DNA from: M1-B18 sp048264125
GTDB taxonomy: Bacteria > Bacillota > Clostridia > Peptostreptococcales > Natronincolaceae
Reading direction: 5' to 3'
NCBI GenBank assembly: GCA_048264125.1
Contig: JBLXDM010000001.1
Coordinates: 372,001-436,000, forward strand
Length of the DNA stretch: 64,000 nucleotides
Shown: positions 8,676 through 17,307 of the stretch, piece by piece
Position numbering within the stretch: position 1 is the stretch's first letter
How the letters are laid out: each line of letters begins with the position of its first letter
The notes under the pieces: generated by a model
The model's input: the letters and a program-made list of their open reading frames with translations, nothing else
Database searches by the model: none
What the model was told of the DNA's origin: nothing
Translations under genes and position numbers: made by a program

Positions 8676-8892
8676 GAAATATGACACAATAGCTAAGTCC
8701 TGGCTTCAGCTGAGTAAACGGCAATAAGAGCTGCATTAAAGCTACTGGAGCTTTTAACCTCACCATCGGAGGCGCAGGAAATAAGGGAGTTAATGGGGTT
8801 TTAGCTGCTATAAGGGACTTGGGAGAATCACAGAAATCTATCAGTTGTTCACTTTTTGAAAATACGAAATGAGCACGAAGGAGAGGATACAT
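8676..8892 (+). other. Gene-poor stretch with possible decayed coding sequence
   Basis: No intact gene. From ATG 8680 the frame is stopped after 3 codons and again after 7 more, but then stays open for about 50 codons to 8871 with normal amino-acid composition, as expected of a decayed gene. I cannot assign a family. The following acetyltransferase's ribosome site (AAGGAGAGG) lies at its 3' end. Confidence 0.3.
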
Positions 8893-9345
8893 GTGACGCA
8901 TATAACTATAAGGGCATGTAAAAATGAAGATTTAACAGCTGTTATAGGCTTAATGCATGAGTTGACAGAGGTAGCCAGTACATGCAGTGATTTTTCCAAG
9001 GACGATATTATTGATATATACGATGAGATTGAAATGAAGCCGGATATTTACTTAAATCTAGTGGCAGAGGCTAATGGAATAATAGCAGGCTTCGTTTCAG
9101 TAATTTTTTATAAAACACTTTATCACAAGGGCGGTACTGCGTTAATAAATGAGCTAATTGTAAGTCATAATTATAGAGAAAAGGGGATAGGCAAATTATT
9201 AATAGAAAAAGTTAAAACAGAAGCAATTAAAAGAGGAATGGATGAGCTTGAAGTGGGTACAGAGATATGTAATCAAAGTGCACAGTTGTTTTATAAGAAA
9301 TGTGGATTCGACCAAGAATTTATTCTGTTGGGTATGGAATTTTAA
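8893..9345 (+). CDS. GNAT family N-acetyltransferase
   Basis: 150 residues, GNAT fold: INELIVSHNYREKGIGKLLIEK carries the acetyl-CoA loop (REKGIG), followed by LEVGTEICNQSAQLFYKKCGF, the A-x-x-F-Y-x-K-x-G-F motif. AAGGAGAGG at 8878-8886 places the GTG at 8893 as start; an in-frame ATG at 8869 precedes that ribosome site and is less likely. Substrate unknown. Third complete GNAT in this island. Confidence 0.85.
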   Translation: MTHITIRACKNEDLTAVIGLMHELTEVASTCSDFSKDDIIDIYDEIEMKPDIYLNLVAEANGIIAGFVSVIFYKTLYHKGGTALINELIVSHNYREKGIGKLLIEKVKTEAIKRGMDELEVGTEICNQSAQLFYKKCGFDQEFILLGMEF

Positions 9346-9428
9346 GAGAGTAAGCAGCTAACCATAGAGAGGGTTTTGATGGAATATAATTGGATCTACA
9401 TTATGTATGCCCTGAAAGGAGTATTTTA

Positions 9429-9871
9429 ATGGATAAGTACATCAGAATAGCTGAGAAAATATATAAAGAAAAATACAGTAATTCGGCGTTCTTAATTTTG
9501 GCAGGATCAATTGTCAGGGGAGAAGGTACAAAAACGTCAGATTTAGATATCGTTGTAATTTACGATAAGCTGGATTTTGCATATAGAGAATCCTTTCCGG
9601 CTGCAAGCTCTATGATGAAGCAGCACAGCTTTATTTTGCATCAATAGGGAATTGGAGCGGCGAGGCGAAATCGATAGTTAGAGCTATGAAAAAATATGAT
9701 CAGGACTTTGCTGACAGATATCATGGAGGCTTTGACTTACTATTTACATATGGTGATGCTACGAAGGTTGTGGAGGTAACCGAGGAAATACTTCATTCTG
9801 TAGGTGGTCGATTGTTTGATGGTTATAGGCTAGAAGCTAAATCAGAGTGGAGAATTTGTGAAACAACATAA
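9429..9871 (+). pseudogene. Nucleotidyltransferase (ANT-like), internally deleted and frameshifted
   Basis: The first part (from ATG 9429, with GGAGTATTTTA upstream) encodes the N-terminus of an aminoglycoside-nucleotidyltransferase-like protein, with the polymerase-beta signature GSIVRGEGTKTSDLDIVVIY. This frame ends at a TAG at 9645. From about 9600 another frame reads KLYDEAAQLYFASIGNWSGEAK through GGRLFDGYRLEAK to 9871, matching the C-terminal helical part of the same family. The middle (roughly 100 residues, including the strand normally carrying the third carboxylate) is absent. Interpretation: one gene with an in-place internal deletion that changed frame. No activity is expected. Confidence 0.75.
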
Positions 9872-9924
9872 TGATTTGAAAGTCGGAAGCTGTAGATCAT
9901 AGAGGCCTTAAAAAGGGAGGATAT

Positions 9925-10881
9925 ATGAAAAAGCTGAAGAAATATATTAGCTTAATGGCAGTATTAATGATATTAGTATTGTTCTATATATATAACGGTA
10001 TTCGGGTTATGAGTAGTAAATATGATATTACTAATCTAGAAACACCTTGGTGGCATCAGTATAATAACTTCACGATAGAAATAAGCCCAGAAAATATTAA
10101 AAGGAAAATTGTGGTTGCAATCATCGATACAGGCGTATCACATGAGAGTTTCCCATATCCGAATATTATCGAAGGCTATAATGCAGTTAAGGGTAATACT
10201 GATACAACAGACAAGCATGGACATGGAAAAGTGCTGGCACATCTTATTGCCTCCCCAAAGCTTGGTATAAATCCCTATGCCGTTATTTTGCCCGTGAAGG
10301 TTAGAAACACAATGTTTGATTGGCCTGAGATTGTATCAGAAGGTATTAAGTGGGCTGCTGACCATGATGCTGATATTATCAATCTAAGTATTGGAAGAGG
10401 GCCTAAAGGTATAAAGCTATATGAGGGATATTTTGAAGGTGTGGAATATGCACTTGACAAAGGAAAGCTACTGATAGCATCAACAGGTTCTAATGGTACA
10501 AGTATGTTTTATCCTGCTGCTATAGAGGGTGTAATTTCTGTAGGGGGATTAGATAAAGATTTAAATTATAAATATAATATTGCTGTTGAGGATATTGATA
10601 TTTTTGCAGTTGATACTAAGGATGAGGCAAGCGCTAGTTTTCCTACTGCGATTGTTTCAGGAGCTGTGTCATTATTAATGGCACTGGATGAAGATTTAAC
10701 ATCTAGGCAAGCAATGGATGTAATTCTAGCACAAGCCGATAACATATATATTAATGGCAAAAGTGCAAAAGTACTCAATTTAGATCGGGCAATAGAGTAT
10801 TTGAGTGTTAAGGAGGAAATCAATGAAAAAGAAGATAGCTTTGGTAATTATTATAAGCATTTTTATGCTTACAGCATGTAA
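9925..10881 (+). CDS. Subtilisin-like serine peptidase (S8), membrane-anchored, divergent
   Basis: 318 residues. An uncleaved-looking signal anchor occupies about residues 7-25. The S8 triad is recognisable: AIIDTGVS (Asp68), DKHGHGKVLAH (His98) and SASFPTAIVSG (Ser238, aligned to the GTSMATP block). The oxyanion-hole asparagine is apparently replaced: ASTGSNGTSMFYPA aligns Ser189 where subtilisin has Asn155, with an Asn next to it. There is no propeptide-sized region, only about 35 residues between the anchor and the catalytic domain. AAGGGAGGATAT precedes the ATG. The last 59 nt overlap the start of the following lipoprotein gene in another frame, so the two are probably translated from one transcript. 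Confidence 0.8.
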   Translation: MKKLKKYISLMAVLMILVLFYIYNGIRVMSSKYDITNLETPWWHQYNNFTIEISPENIKRKIVVAIIDTGVSHESFPYPNIIEGYNAVKGNTDTTDKHGHGKVLAHLIASPKLGINPYAVILPVKVRNTMFDWPEIVSEGIKWAADHDADIINLSIGRGPKGIKLYEGYFEGVEYALDKGKLLIASTGSNGTSMFYPAAIEGVISVGGLDKDLNYKYNIAVEDIDIFAVDTKDEASASFPTAIVSGAVSLLMALDEDLTSRQAMDVILAQADNIYINGKSAKVLNLDRAIEYLSVKEEINEKEDSFGNYYKHFYAYSM

Positions 10882-11512
10882 GAATAAGCCAGTTGAAGCA
10901 GATGAAAATAAGAATATTGAGGTAAATAAGCCTATCGAAAATTCTATTGAGCTTGAAAAAGATGATGCAGATAAAGAAATAGATAAAGATAATCACATTG
11001 AAGCAGGCAACTACGAGGAAGCTGAAGAGGAAAAAGAAGATGAAAGCCTTGTAACCCATGAGAATAATCCACTGCTTAAAGAAGCTTTGGCTGGCAGACT
11101 AGATACGGTTAAATTTGCCATAGGCACTGCCACTGAAGAAATCGCAAATGCTTGGGGCATAGACAATAATTATGATTATTTTATGGGGGGCTTATACTTT
11201 ATATATGAGGAAAGAGGGGTTGTGTTCTTCACAAGTGCCTACGATGTAGCTGATGGAATACAGCATGGTGAGGTTGTTGCCATAGGCGCCTTTGGTGATG
11301 GGGCAACGGCTTTTGGTGTAAAAATAGGCATGACCTTTAAAGAGATTAGAGCCAATTTGGGTGAGCCCACATATTTATTAGCCCCTGAGGAAACAGAAGG
11401 CGATGAACTTTTTTATGACTCGTGGGTCATGATGTATCAAGTAGGAGATTATAGACTTTCCTTCACCGCTGAAGAGGAGTCAGGGCCGATTAATGGGATT
11501 TATATCAGATAA
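10823..11512 (+). CDS. Lipoprotein of unknown function
   Basis: 229 residues. A lipoprotein signal (KKKIALVIIISIFMLTAC) places the lipid-modified cysteine at residue 19. It is followed by a highly acidic, probably disordered linker (about residues 25-80, rich in E, D, K and N) and a folded domain from about residue 90 that ends with VMMYQVGDYRLSFTAEEESG, resembling DUF4309-type repeats by eye (weak). AGGAGG at 10811-10816 fixes the ATG. Its start overlaps the S8 peptidase gene by 59 nt, which suggests functional coupling on the outer face of the membrane. Confidence 0.75.
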   Translation: MKKKIALVIIISIFMLTACKNKPVEADENKNIEVNKPIENSIELEKDDADKEIDKDNHIEAGNYEEAEEEKEDESLVTHENNPLLKEALAGRLDTVKFAIGTATEEIANAWGIDNNYDYFMGGLYFIYEERGVVFFTSAYDVADGIQHGEVVAIGAFGDGATAFGVKIGMTFKEIRANLGEPTYLLAPEETEGDELFYDSWVMMYQVGDYRLSFTAEEESGPINGIYIR

Positions 11513-11621
11513 ACTAAAATGCGTTGGGAGATATACCTATGGCACTGATACTAGCGGGATTTAGTTAGAGAGTAATCCAGGGAAATGGATCATTATTATT
11601 GATTTAAGAGGGGAGCTAATT

Positions 11622-11927
11622 ATGAACCTATTAGGCGTATTTTTAATATTACTTGGTGTAGCTTATCTAATTTACTCGATAATATATAGGGAAACCATCA
11701 CAATCTATTTTAAGAACATAAAGCTGAAGGAAGATAAAAAGAGAGAATATTATAAGCTGCAGCTGTGTTTTTCAATCATTAATTCTTTGATTGTAATGGC
11801 AGTTGGTATTTTCATTACTATAAAGGATGCGAGGCTAGCATACATCGCTGTATTTCCTTTATTGGTTCACTTGATTAATTATATTATGAAGCTAGTAGGT
11901 AAGGATAAGGGTTACTTAGAGATATAG
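11622..11927 (+). CDS. Small hypothetical membrane protein
   Basis: 101 residues with hydrophobic segments at about 3-20, 50-68 and 72-91 and a basic loop (FKNIKLKEDKKREYYK) between the first two. Resembles the DUF3784-type small membrane proteins in layout, but I cannot confirm this. AAGAGGGGAGC precedes the ATG. Stand-alone gene in the accessory run. Confidence 0.55.
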   Translation: MNLLGVFLILLGVAYLIYSIIYRETITIYFKNIKLKEDKKREYYKLQLCFSIINSLIVMAVGIFITIKDARLAYIAVFPLLVHLINYIMKLVGKDKGYLEI

Positions 11928-12040
11928 TGCATCATAGGTGTTGAAATTTAGTAAGTAATAGAGACTAGGGACAAATATGAGAAATACAAAGAAAAATTCT
12001 ACAGGAGCCAGTAAGACTATATTTTACGAGGTGATTGCCC

Positions 12041-12565
12041 TTGAAAAGAATCTGCGCTATTTTATGCTTAGATGAGGAGACAAATAATAGGATACAAGCC
12101 TACAGAGATGCATTAATTGATAAATATGGATTACCTAAAGACAGTATATATCCTCACATAACTCTAGCCTTTTATCTTGGAATAGACCAAAATAAAATCA
12201 TAGAGTATACAGAAAAATTCGTAGAAGGAATGAAGTCCTTTGGCATACAATATATATCTGTAGAAGTTTTTTCAGGAAATTGTGTCACCTGCATTGTTAG
12301 TCCAAGTAGCGAAATAATTGAATTGTACAATATGTATCATCTTGAATATGACTCCTATTGCGATATGTGGACACAAAAGGAGAATAAATTATGGAAACCT
12401 CACAGTACTATTTATGTAGGCTCAGAATCAAAATTAGAAGAAATGAAAAGTCATATAGAAGTTGATTTTGTTCCGTTTGAAGGTAAAGTAACACGTTTTG
12501 AGCTTTCTCAAATAAATGAGGATGGCTTTGAAATTATTTATTCTAAAGAATTGGAGCCGAATTAA
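12041..12565 (+). CDS. 2H phosphoesterase (2'-5' RNA ligase-like)
   Basis: 174 residues with both catalytic motifs of the 2H superfamily: YPHITLAFYL near residue 41 and KPHSTIYVG near residue 122. The start is taken as TTG 12041 (MKRICAILCL) because GAGGTGAT at 12028-12035 is spaced 5 nt from it; a TTG at 12035 overlaps that ribosome site. Third 2H gene in the island; the sequence differs clearly from the copy at 3621, so these are not recent tandem duplicates. Substrate unknown. Confidence 0.75.
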   Translation: MKRICAILCLDEETNNRIQAYRDALIDKYGLPKDSIYPHITLAFYLGIDQNKIIEYTEKFVEGMKSFGIQYISVEVFSGNCVTCIVSPSSEIIELYNMYHLEYDSYCDMWTQKENKLWKPHSTIYVGSESKLEEMKSHIEVDFVPFEGKVTRFELSQINEDGFEIIYSKELEPN

Positions 12566-12741
12566 GCGATTCATGCTAATGATAAGGGTCGAGAAAGGGG
12601 CAAGTTAATGAAATTAGAAAAATGTCAGTGATGGCAAATTTCCTGTAAGAATGACAACCACAACAGAGTTTGTTTCACCAGCCTGCCTGTGCGTGATGGA
12701 TGGAATTGGCTATAAAAGATAACGCTTTAGGAGGGATACCC

Positions 12742-13038
12742 TTGAGTGAGGAGAAATTTTTAATAGCATGGGAGAAGAAAAGAAAAAAAGGAAGAGGACG
12801 GTTTATATTAGAGCTGTCTATAAGGAATTCTGTGCTAATTGTAGCAGCATCTTTTCTATTGAGATTTATACTATTTGAGTATAGGAATAGAGATTTTATA
12901 AGCTTCATAAAGGAAAATATAAATTTATTAGTGATTTTCTTTGCAGTGATTTTTGTATCCTCAAGCACAGGGGCCTTTATTAGATGGAAAAATGATGAAA
13001 GTAGATACAAGGCGATGAAGGATAATCATATGAAATAA
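12742..13038 (+). CDS. Small hypothetical membrane protein
   Basis: 98 residues starting at TTG 12742, which follows TAGGAGGG by 6 nt; an upstream in-frame ATG (12700) would place that ribosome site inside the gene. A very basic N-terminus (EKKRKKGRGR) precedes two hydrophobic segments (about 27-45 and 60-77), so both termini are probably cytoplasmic. Family not recognised. Confidence 0.55.
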   Translation: MSEEKFLIAWEKKRKKGRGRFILELSIRNSVLIVAASFLLRFILFEYRNRDFISFIKENINLLVIFFAVIFVSSSTGAFIRWKNDESRYKAMKDNHMK

Positions 13039-13126
13039 GAAATCTTTGATTGTATATACCTATTCTCAAAATCATGAGGAATATTTCCTAATTTGCATAT
13101 AACAGGCCTTTAGAGAGGAGAATACA

Positions 13127-13738
13127 ATGACAAAGCTATATATTACAAGACATGGTCAGACGGAGTGGAATGTTGAAGGAAGAATACAAGGAAGAATGGA
13201 TTCAAAGCTTACAGAGCTGGGAGAAAGGCAAGCTAGATGGTTGGGGGAAAGATTAATGACTGAGGATATAGACATTATTATCTCTAGCTCCAGCGGAAGG
13301 GCATTGAGGACAGCTGAGCTAGTACGGGGTGAAAGAGGTATTGATATAATAGCATCTGACCAGCTCATGGAGATGCATATTGGAGATTGGGAGGGACAGC
13401 TGCATTATGATGTTCAGTTGCATTCACCGGAGGAGCAGAAAAACCTCTGGAATTTCCCTCATTTATATAAGTCCAGCGGAGGAGAGTCATTTATTCAGGT
13501 GATGGATAGGGTGAAGTCTGAGATAGAAAGAATTTTGCTGCAGTATAAGGATAGAAATTTATTAATTGTCACCCATGCTATAGCTTTAAAGGCCATTCTA
13601 GCGCATTTTGAGAATAAGGAAATTAAGGACTTTTGGAGTGGAACAAATATTAATTCTGCCTGTCTTAATATTATTGAGGTAAAGGAGAAGGGTGCAGATA
13701 TAATGCTGCAGGGGGATATATCCCATTATAAGGAATAA
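13127..13738 (+). CDS. Histidine phosphatase family protein (phosphoglycerate mutase-like)
   Basis: 203 residues beginning LYITRHGQTEWN, the RHG signature with the phospho-accepting histidine at residue 9. The second histidine lies in LLIVTHAIALKAIL near residue 148, and SSSSGRALRTAEL supplies the conserved arginine. Length and layout match CobC/PhoE/GpmB-type broad-specificity phosphatases. AGAGGAGAATACA precedes the ATG. It is 12 nt upstream of the SDR gene, so co-transcription is likely. The natural substrate is not evident. Confidence 0.85.
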   Translation: MTKLYITRHGQTEWNVEGRIQGRMDSKLTELGERQARWLGERLMTEDIDIIISSSSGRALRTAELVRGERGIDIIASDQLMEMHIGDWEGQLHYDVQLHSPEEQKNLWNFPHLYKSSGGESFIQVMDRVKSEIERILLQYKDRNLLIVTHAIALKAILAHFENKEIKDFWSGTNINSACLNIIEVKEKGADIMLQGDISHYKE

Positions 13739-13750
13739 TACCGAGGGGGT

Positions 13751-14509
13751 ATGAAAATGAGTGAGGTAATGCTGATAACAGGGGCAAATAAGGGCATTGG
13801 CTACTACATGGTGAACAAATGGCTTGAGGAAGGGAACTCTGCTATGGTACTTGATATAGCTTGTGATGAAGTAGATAGATTAAAGGCTGTATATGGAGAT
13901 AAGCTCTCCACCATTATATGTGATGTTTCTAACTTTGAGTCCGTAGAAAGGGCTGTAGCTGAGGCTGTAGTAAAATTCTCAAAAATAGATATAGCAATAC
14001 ATAACGCTTGTGTTTGTATATTTAAAAGTCTTTCAGAGCATTCAATGGAGGAGTACAAAAGAACCCATGAGGTGAATTTTATCGGAGCTGTTAATATTAC
14101 GAAGGCTGTTTTACCCCAATTGTATAGGAATAAAAAAGGACGCATTTGCTATACCAGCTCAGGTGTTGGGGTAACAGGCTTTACCAACATTAGCGGTTAT
14201 TCCGCCAGCAAGGGGGCAATTGAGGCCTTTGCTAAATGCATGTACCTTGAGCATTTAGGAAGTGGAGTAAGCTTTCATATTTTACAGCCACCCCTTACAA
14301 ATACCGAATCCTCCTCGCCGCTGCCGGTTCCTAAGGAATTTAAAGCACACCCTAAAAAAGTTGGTGAAGGCCTTGTTAAAAACATTCATAAGAAGTCCTT
14401 TATCATCACCCCCACCTTGTTTGACAGAATTTCAACAGCAATGAGCTACCGTATGCCGTTGGCCACAGGCAAATTATTAGTTAAAATGACCAGTAGGGCC
14501 AATCGGTGA
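13751..14509 (+). CDS. Short-chain dehydrogenase/reductase (SDR)
   Basis: 252 residues of classical SDR type: nucleotide-binding TGANKGIGYYM near residue 8, DVSNFESV for the adenine pocket, NACV in place of the usual NNAG, catalytic serine in CYTSSG, and Y150-x-x-x-K154 in GYSASKGA. The acidic residue after the second strand (VLDIACDE) suggests NAD rather than NADP, as inference. The C-terminus (SYRMPLATGKLLVKM) is hydrophobic or amphipathic. CGAGGGGGT precedes the ATG. Substrate unknown. Confidence 0.85.
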   Translation: MKMSEVMLITGANKGIGYYMVNKWLEEGNSAMVLDIACDEVDRLKAVYGDKLSTIICDVSNFESVERAVAEAVVKFSKIDIAIHNACVCIFKSLSEHSMEEYKRTHEVNFIGAVNITKAVLPQLYRNKKGRICYTSSGVGVTGFTNISGYSASKGAIEAFAKCMYLEHLGSGVSFHILQPPLTNTESSSPLPVPKEFKAHPKKVGEGLVKNIHKKSFIITPTLFDRISTAMSYRMPLATGKLLVKMTSRANR

Positions 14510-14589
14510 TATTACTCTGTATTATATCAGCATAATATATGTCCTTCAGTGACAAACCTACAAATAACATATAAGGAGAAGAGAGACTA

Positions 14590-15333
14590 ATGGAAACCAT
14601 GCAGTTGTTAATCAATTATGCTACTAGAATTGCCCCAGGGTTAATACTAATAGCCTTGGTATTTTTATTTATAAGACCTAATAAGCATTTTAGAATTGTA
14701 ATATATATTTTTACCTTTGTCCTTATGAGGGATGCCATGACACCACTGGGGCTATGGCGATTGGGTAAGGAAAATGGAGTCCTATGGCTTAGAATGAGCG
14801 ATAATCCATATTTTCTTTTAATCTTTGCCGGCTGCAGCCTGCTGATGATGCTGGCTTTATATTTCCTTGACGGTGAAAATAGCAGATATATTGTGTGGTT
14901 TCAGAACAGTAAATTAAAGGGACTTTTATTTGGTTTATTAGGCTGTATTGTAGTAGTAGCACCATTTCTTTATTTCTACAATGATGTAGCTATTGCCGAA
15001 AGGGGAGGCGCTGTAGCCAAGGGACTATTACCATCACTGCTTGTCTTTACTATGTTGGGTAACTTCCTTGAGGAGGGACTATTCAGAGGCTATGTACTGG
15101 GCTATTTAAGGCAGCGGGAAGGCTGGATCATTGCTGGAATATACTCAGGTGTGTTATTTGCATTTTGTCATATATTTTTAGCCACTACCGTCACCGACAT
15201 AGGGCTTGCAATGCTGATTTTTACTCTGTGGGAGGGTGTAATTGTCGGATTGGTTGGCAGCAAATATGGAATCATACCTGCTACTCTTACCCATGGTGGA
15301 GTGATTTTTTTATTGAGCTCAGGGTTGATATAA
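14590..15333 (+). CDS. CPBP (Abi/CAAX) family intramembrane metalloprotease
   Basis: 247 residues with about seven hydrophobic segments. The CPBP motifs are present: EEGLFRGYVLGYL (Glu161-Glu162 and Arg166), FAFCHIFL with the first metal histidine near residue 194, and a final TLTHGGV histidine near residue 236. Members are CAAX-type peptidases, bacteriocin self-immunity proteins or signalling proteases; which applies here cannot be told. AAGGAGAAGAGAGACTA precedes the ATG. Confidence 0.85.
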   Translation: METMQLLINYATRIAPGLILIALVFLFIRPNKHFRIVIYIFTFVLMRDAMTPLGLWRLGKENGVLWLRMSDNPYFLLIFAGCSLLMMLALYFLDGENSRYIVWFQNSKLKGLLFGLLGCIVVVAPFLYFYNDVAIAERGGAVAKGLLPSLLVFTMLGNFLEEGLFRGYVLGYLRQREGWIIAGIYSGVLFAFCHIFLATTVTDIGLAMLIFTLWEGVIVGLVGSKYGIIPATLTHGGVIFLLSSGLI

Positions 15334-15444
15334 AATCTATAATTACGGGGGGATAGCGGCTTTTCTTGCCTATTAATTGGGGCGATAAAACCGAAAGGAT
15401 TAATGTAACCAAAATCCGATAAAGCTTAGAAGGAGTGATGCCTT

Positions 15445-15951
15445 GTGAATAGAAGGGTTGGCTTTATTATACTCTTAATACTATTACTAAGTCTTTCAGC
15501 ATGCATGAATATAGAAAATGAAGGCTCTATTTACTACGAAACAATGGATGCGGCTATAGAAGAGGGCTTAGAGGAAGCGGACATTATTCTTGCTATTGAT
15601 AAATATAAGGAGGATACTTTGGTATTTTTCGATAGAGATGAAGCCCTTGGTTCAGCCATGGTTGAAGAGACTAAGAAGGGGTTTAGATTAATCAGGAATA
15701 ATCCTTTTATAGGCTTCGAAGGAGATGTAGATTATTCGACCGGCGGCTTTAATATGACAATTACTGGTGGTGAAACTATAGAAATTTTGGCAGGTAAGGT
15801 TTTTAAGCCTGACATTAGTAAAATTATGATTGAAGAAATCAATATGCCGGCTGTTGAGGTTTGGGATAGAGAGAAGACCAATTCAAAGCTGTTTTACTAT
15901 ATTCTAAATGGAAAATATGAAGATCATGAGATAATTGTTATTAGGGATTAA
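15445..15951 (+). CDS. Lipoprotein of unknown function
   Basis: 168 residues with a lipoprotein signal (FIILLILLLSLSAC) and the modified cysteine at residue 20. GTG start with AGAAGGAGTGATG upstream. The mature part is a small soluble domain without recognisable motifs; the block ETMDAAIEEGLEEADII is predicted helical. I do not recognise the family. The preceding 15334-15444 stretch contains nothing assignable. Confidence 0.65.
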   Translation: MNRRVGFIILLILLLSLSACMNIENEGSIYYETMDAAIEEGLEEADIILAIDKYKEDTLVFFDRDEALGSAMVEETKKGFRLIRNNPFIGFEGDVDYSTGGFNMTITGGETIEILAGKVFKPDISKIMIEEINMPAVEVWDREKTNSKLFYYILNGKYEDHEIIVIRD

Positions 15952-15991
15952 GGATTAAGGATTAACGAAACAGGATTAGGAGGAGAGGCAA

Positions 15992-16588
15992 ATGGAGGAC
16001 AATAGCTGGAGGGTAGGAATCCTGCTCTTTGATGATGTGGAGGTTCTGGATTTTGCCGGGCCCTTCGAGGTCTTTTCGGTAACTAGCAGGGACAATGGCA
16101 CAAAGCCCTTTGAGGTAAGCACCATATCTCAGGAGGGACAAATGATAACCGCGAGGAATGGCCTAAGGGTTCAACCGGATTATAGCTTTAGGACAGCACC
16201 AAAATTTGATATATTAATAATCCCCGGTGGCTATGGAGCCAGAGAGCGGGAGGTTCACAATGATACCTTGGTCAATTGGATAGCTGCCGAAATGACGAGG
16301 GTTCAGCTGATGACCTCCGTATGCACCGGTGCCTTCCTGTTGGCGAAGGCAAAGCTATTGCAGGGGAAGAAGGCCACCACCCATTGGGCAAGTCTTGAAA
16401 GGCTCCAGCAGGAATTTCCTGAAATAAAGGTGCAGCAGGGTGTTAAATTTGTAGATGAAGGCAATATTATCACATCAGGAGGAATCTCAGCAGGCATAAA
16501 TATGTCCTTTCACGTTATTAAAAGGCTGCTGGGACCGGAGATTGCTAGGCAAACGGCTAAGCGCATGGAATACGATATTTCAATCTAA
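15992..16588 (+). CDS. DJ-1/PfpI family protein (isonitrile hydratase-like)
   Basis: 198 residues of the class I glutamine-amidotransferase-like DJ-1/PfpI fold. The nucleophile-elbow cysteine lies in MTSVCTGAFLLA (Cys111) and is followed by KKATTHWASLERL, the usual histidine region. FDDVEVLDFAGPFEVF at residue 10 is the typical N-terminus of the group shared with the sensor half of AraC-type activators (GlxA) and of isonitrile hydratases. No helix-turn-helix follows, so it is a free-standing enzyme-type member. TTAGGAGGAGAGGCAA precedes the ATG, and a terminator follows. Confidence 0.85.
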   Translation: MEDNSWRVGILLFDDVEVLDFAGPFEVFSVTSRDNGTKPFEVSTISQEGQMITARNGLRVQPDYSFRTAPKFDILIIPGGYGAREREVHNDTLVNWIAAEMTRVQLMTSVCTGAFLLAKAKLLQGKKATTHWASLERLQQEFPEIKVQQGVKFVDEGNIITSGGISAGINMSFHVIKRLLGPEIARQTAKRMEYDISI

Positions 16589-16611
16589 AGTTATTGAATG
16601 AAAAAAACCAA

Positions 16612-16648
16612 AGCAGGATTTGGTTAATAACCAAGCTCCTGTTTTTTT
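16612..16648 (+). terminator. Rho-independent terminator
   Basis: Inverted repeat CAGGA-TTTGGTTA with TAACCAA-GC-TCCTG followed by a run of seven T. It closes the long co-directional accessory-gene run after the DJ-1/PfpI gene. Confidence 0.8.
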
Positions 16649-16737
16649 AATCCCTTTTCATCTTATTTTTACAAAAACATAACCTTTCTTTCATAAAGCT
16701 TTAACCTATTAATAATAGAATAAAGGAAAGAAAGGAT

Positions 16738-17277
16738 GTGAAGACAGTGAATGCAATTACTGGTTTTGTGAGAAGAAGTGATGTTTCTCTGTTTTATTTG
16801 TTTAATCGTAGGCTCCACTGCACTCTACTGGATTTACTAATGAAGATAATTACGCATTTAGGCTCAACCACATTTTCAACAGCTATGGCTCTCTTCTTAT
16901 ATTTTAATCCGAATCCCAGAATCAAAAATATTGGAGTACAAATGATAGTGACACTATTAACCACACAGGCTATCGTTCAGGCTATAAAGCGTATCGTTAA
17001 TAGACCAAGGCCCTATATTACCCTCAGCGACATAATCCCAATTAATCCACCAAATTGTAAATACTCCTTTCCCTCCGGGCATACCTGTGCTGCCTTCTCA
17101 TTGGCATTGGTTTTATCAAATGGCTTCCCTGCCTTAGGTTTACTATTTATAGGCTTGGCGGTGCTGGTGGCATTATCAAGAGTCTACTTAGGCGTTCATT
17201 ACCCGACGGATACTGTTATAGGAACATTAATTGCATTTGGAACCTTTAAAACAATACTTTTAATTGGACTTATTTAA
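16738..17277 (+). CDS. PAP2 family phosphatase (undecaprenyl-PP or PG-phosphate phosphatase type)
   Basis: 179 residues and several membrane segments with the three PAP2 signatures in order: KRIVNRPRP, FPSGHTC (acid histidine) and SRVYLGVHYPTD (nucleophile histidine). Length and layout match BcrC/PgpB-like lipid phosphate phosphatases acting at the outer face of the membrane. Two GTG starts are possible (16738 and 16747); AAAGGA at 16731 fits the second slightly better. It lies 30 nt upstream of a GT4 glycosyltransferase, which suggests one envelope-lipid operon with the next three genes. Confidence 0.85.
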   Translation: MKTVNAITGFVRRSDVSLFYLFNRRLHCTLLDLLMKIITHLGSTTFSTAMALFLYFNPNPRIKNIGVQMIVTLLTTQAIVQAIKRIVNRPRPYITLSDIIPINPPNCKYSFPSGHTCAAFSLALVLSNGFPALGLLFIGLAVLVALSRVYLGVHYPTDTVIGTLIAFGTFKTILLIGLI

Positions 17278-17307
17278 TCATATAACAAGCCCTTAGGAGG
17301 AATGTAA

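Noticed and set aside
1..16588. Integron-like cassette array
   Set aside because: No attC-type inverted repeats recur between genes and no integrase is present; genes are separated by unrelated short spacers.
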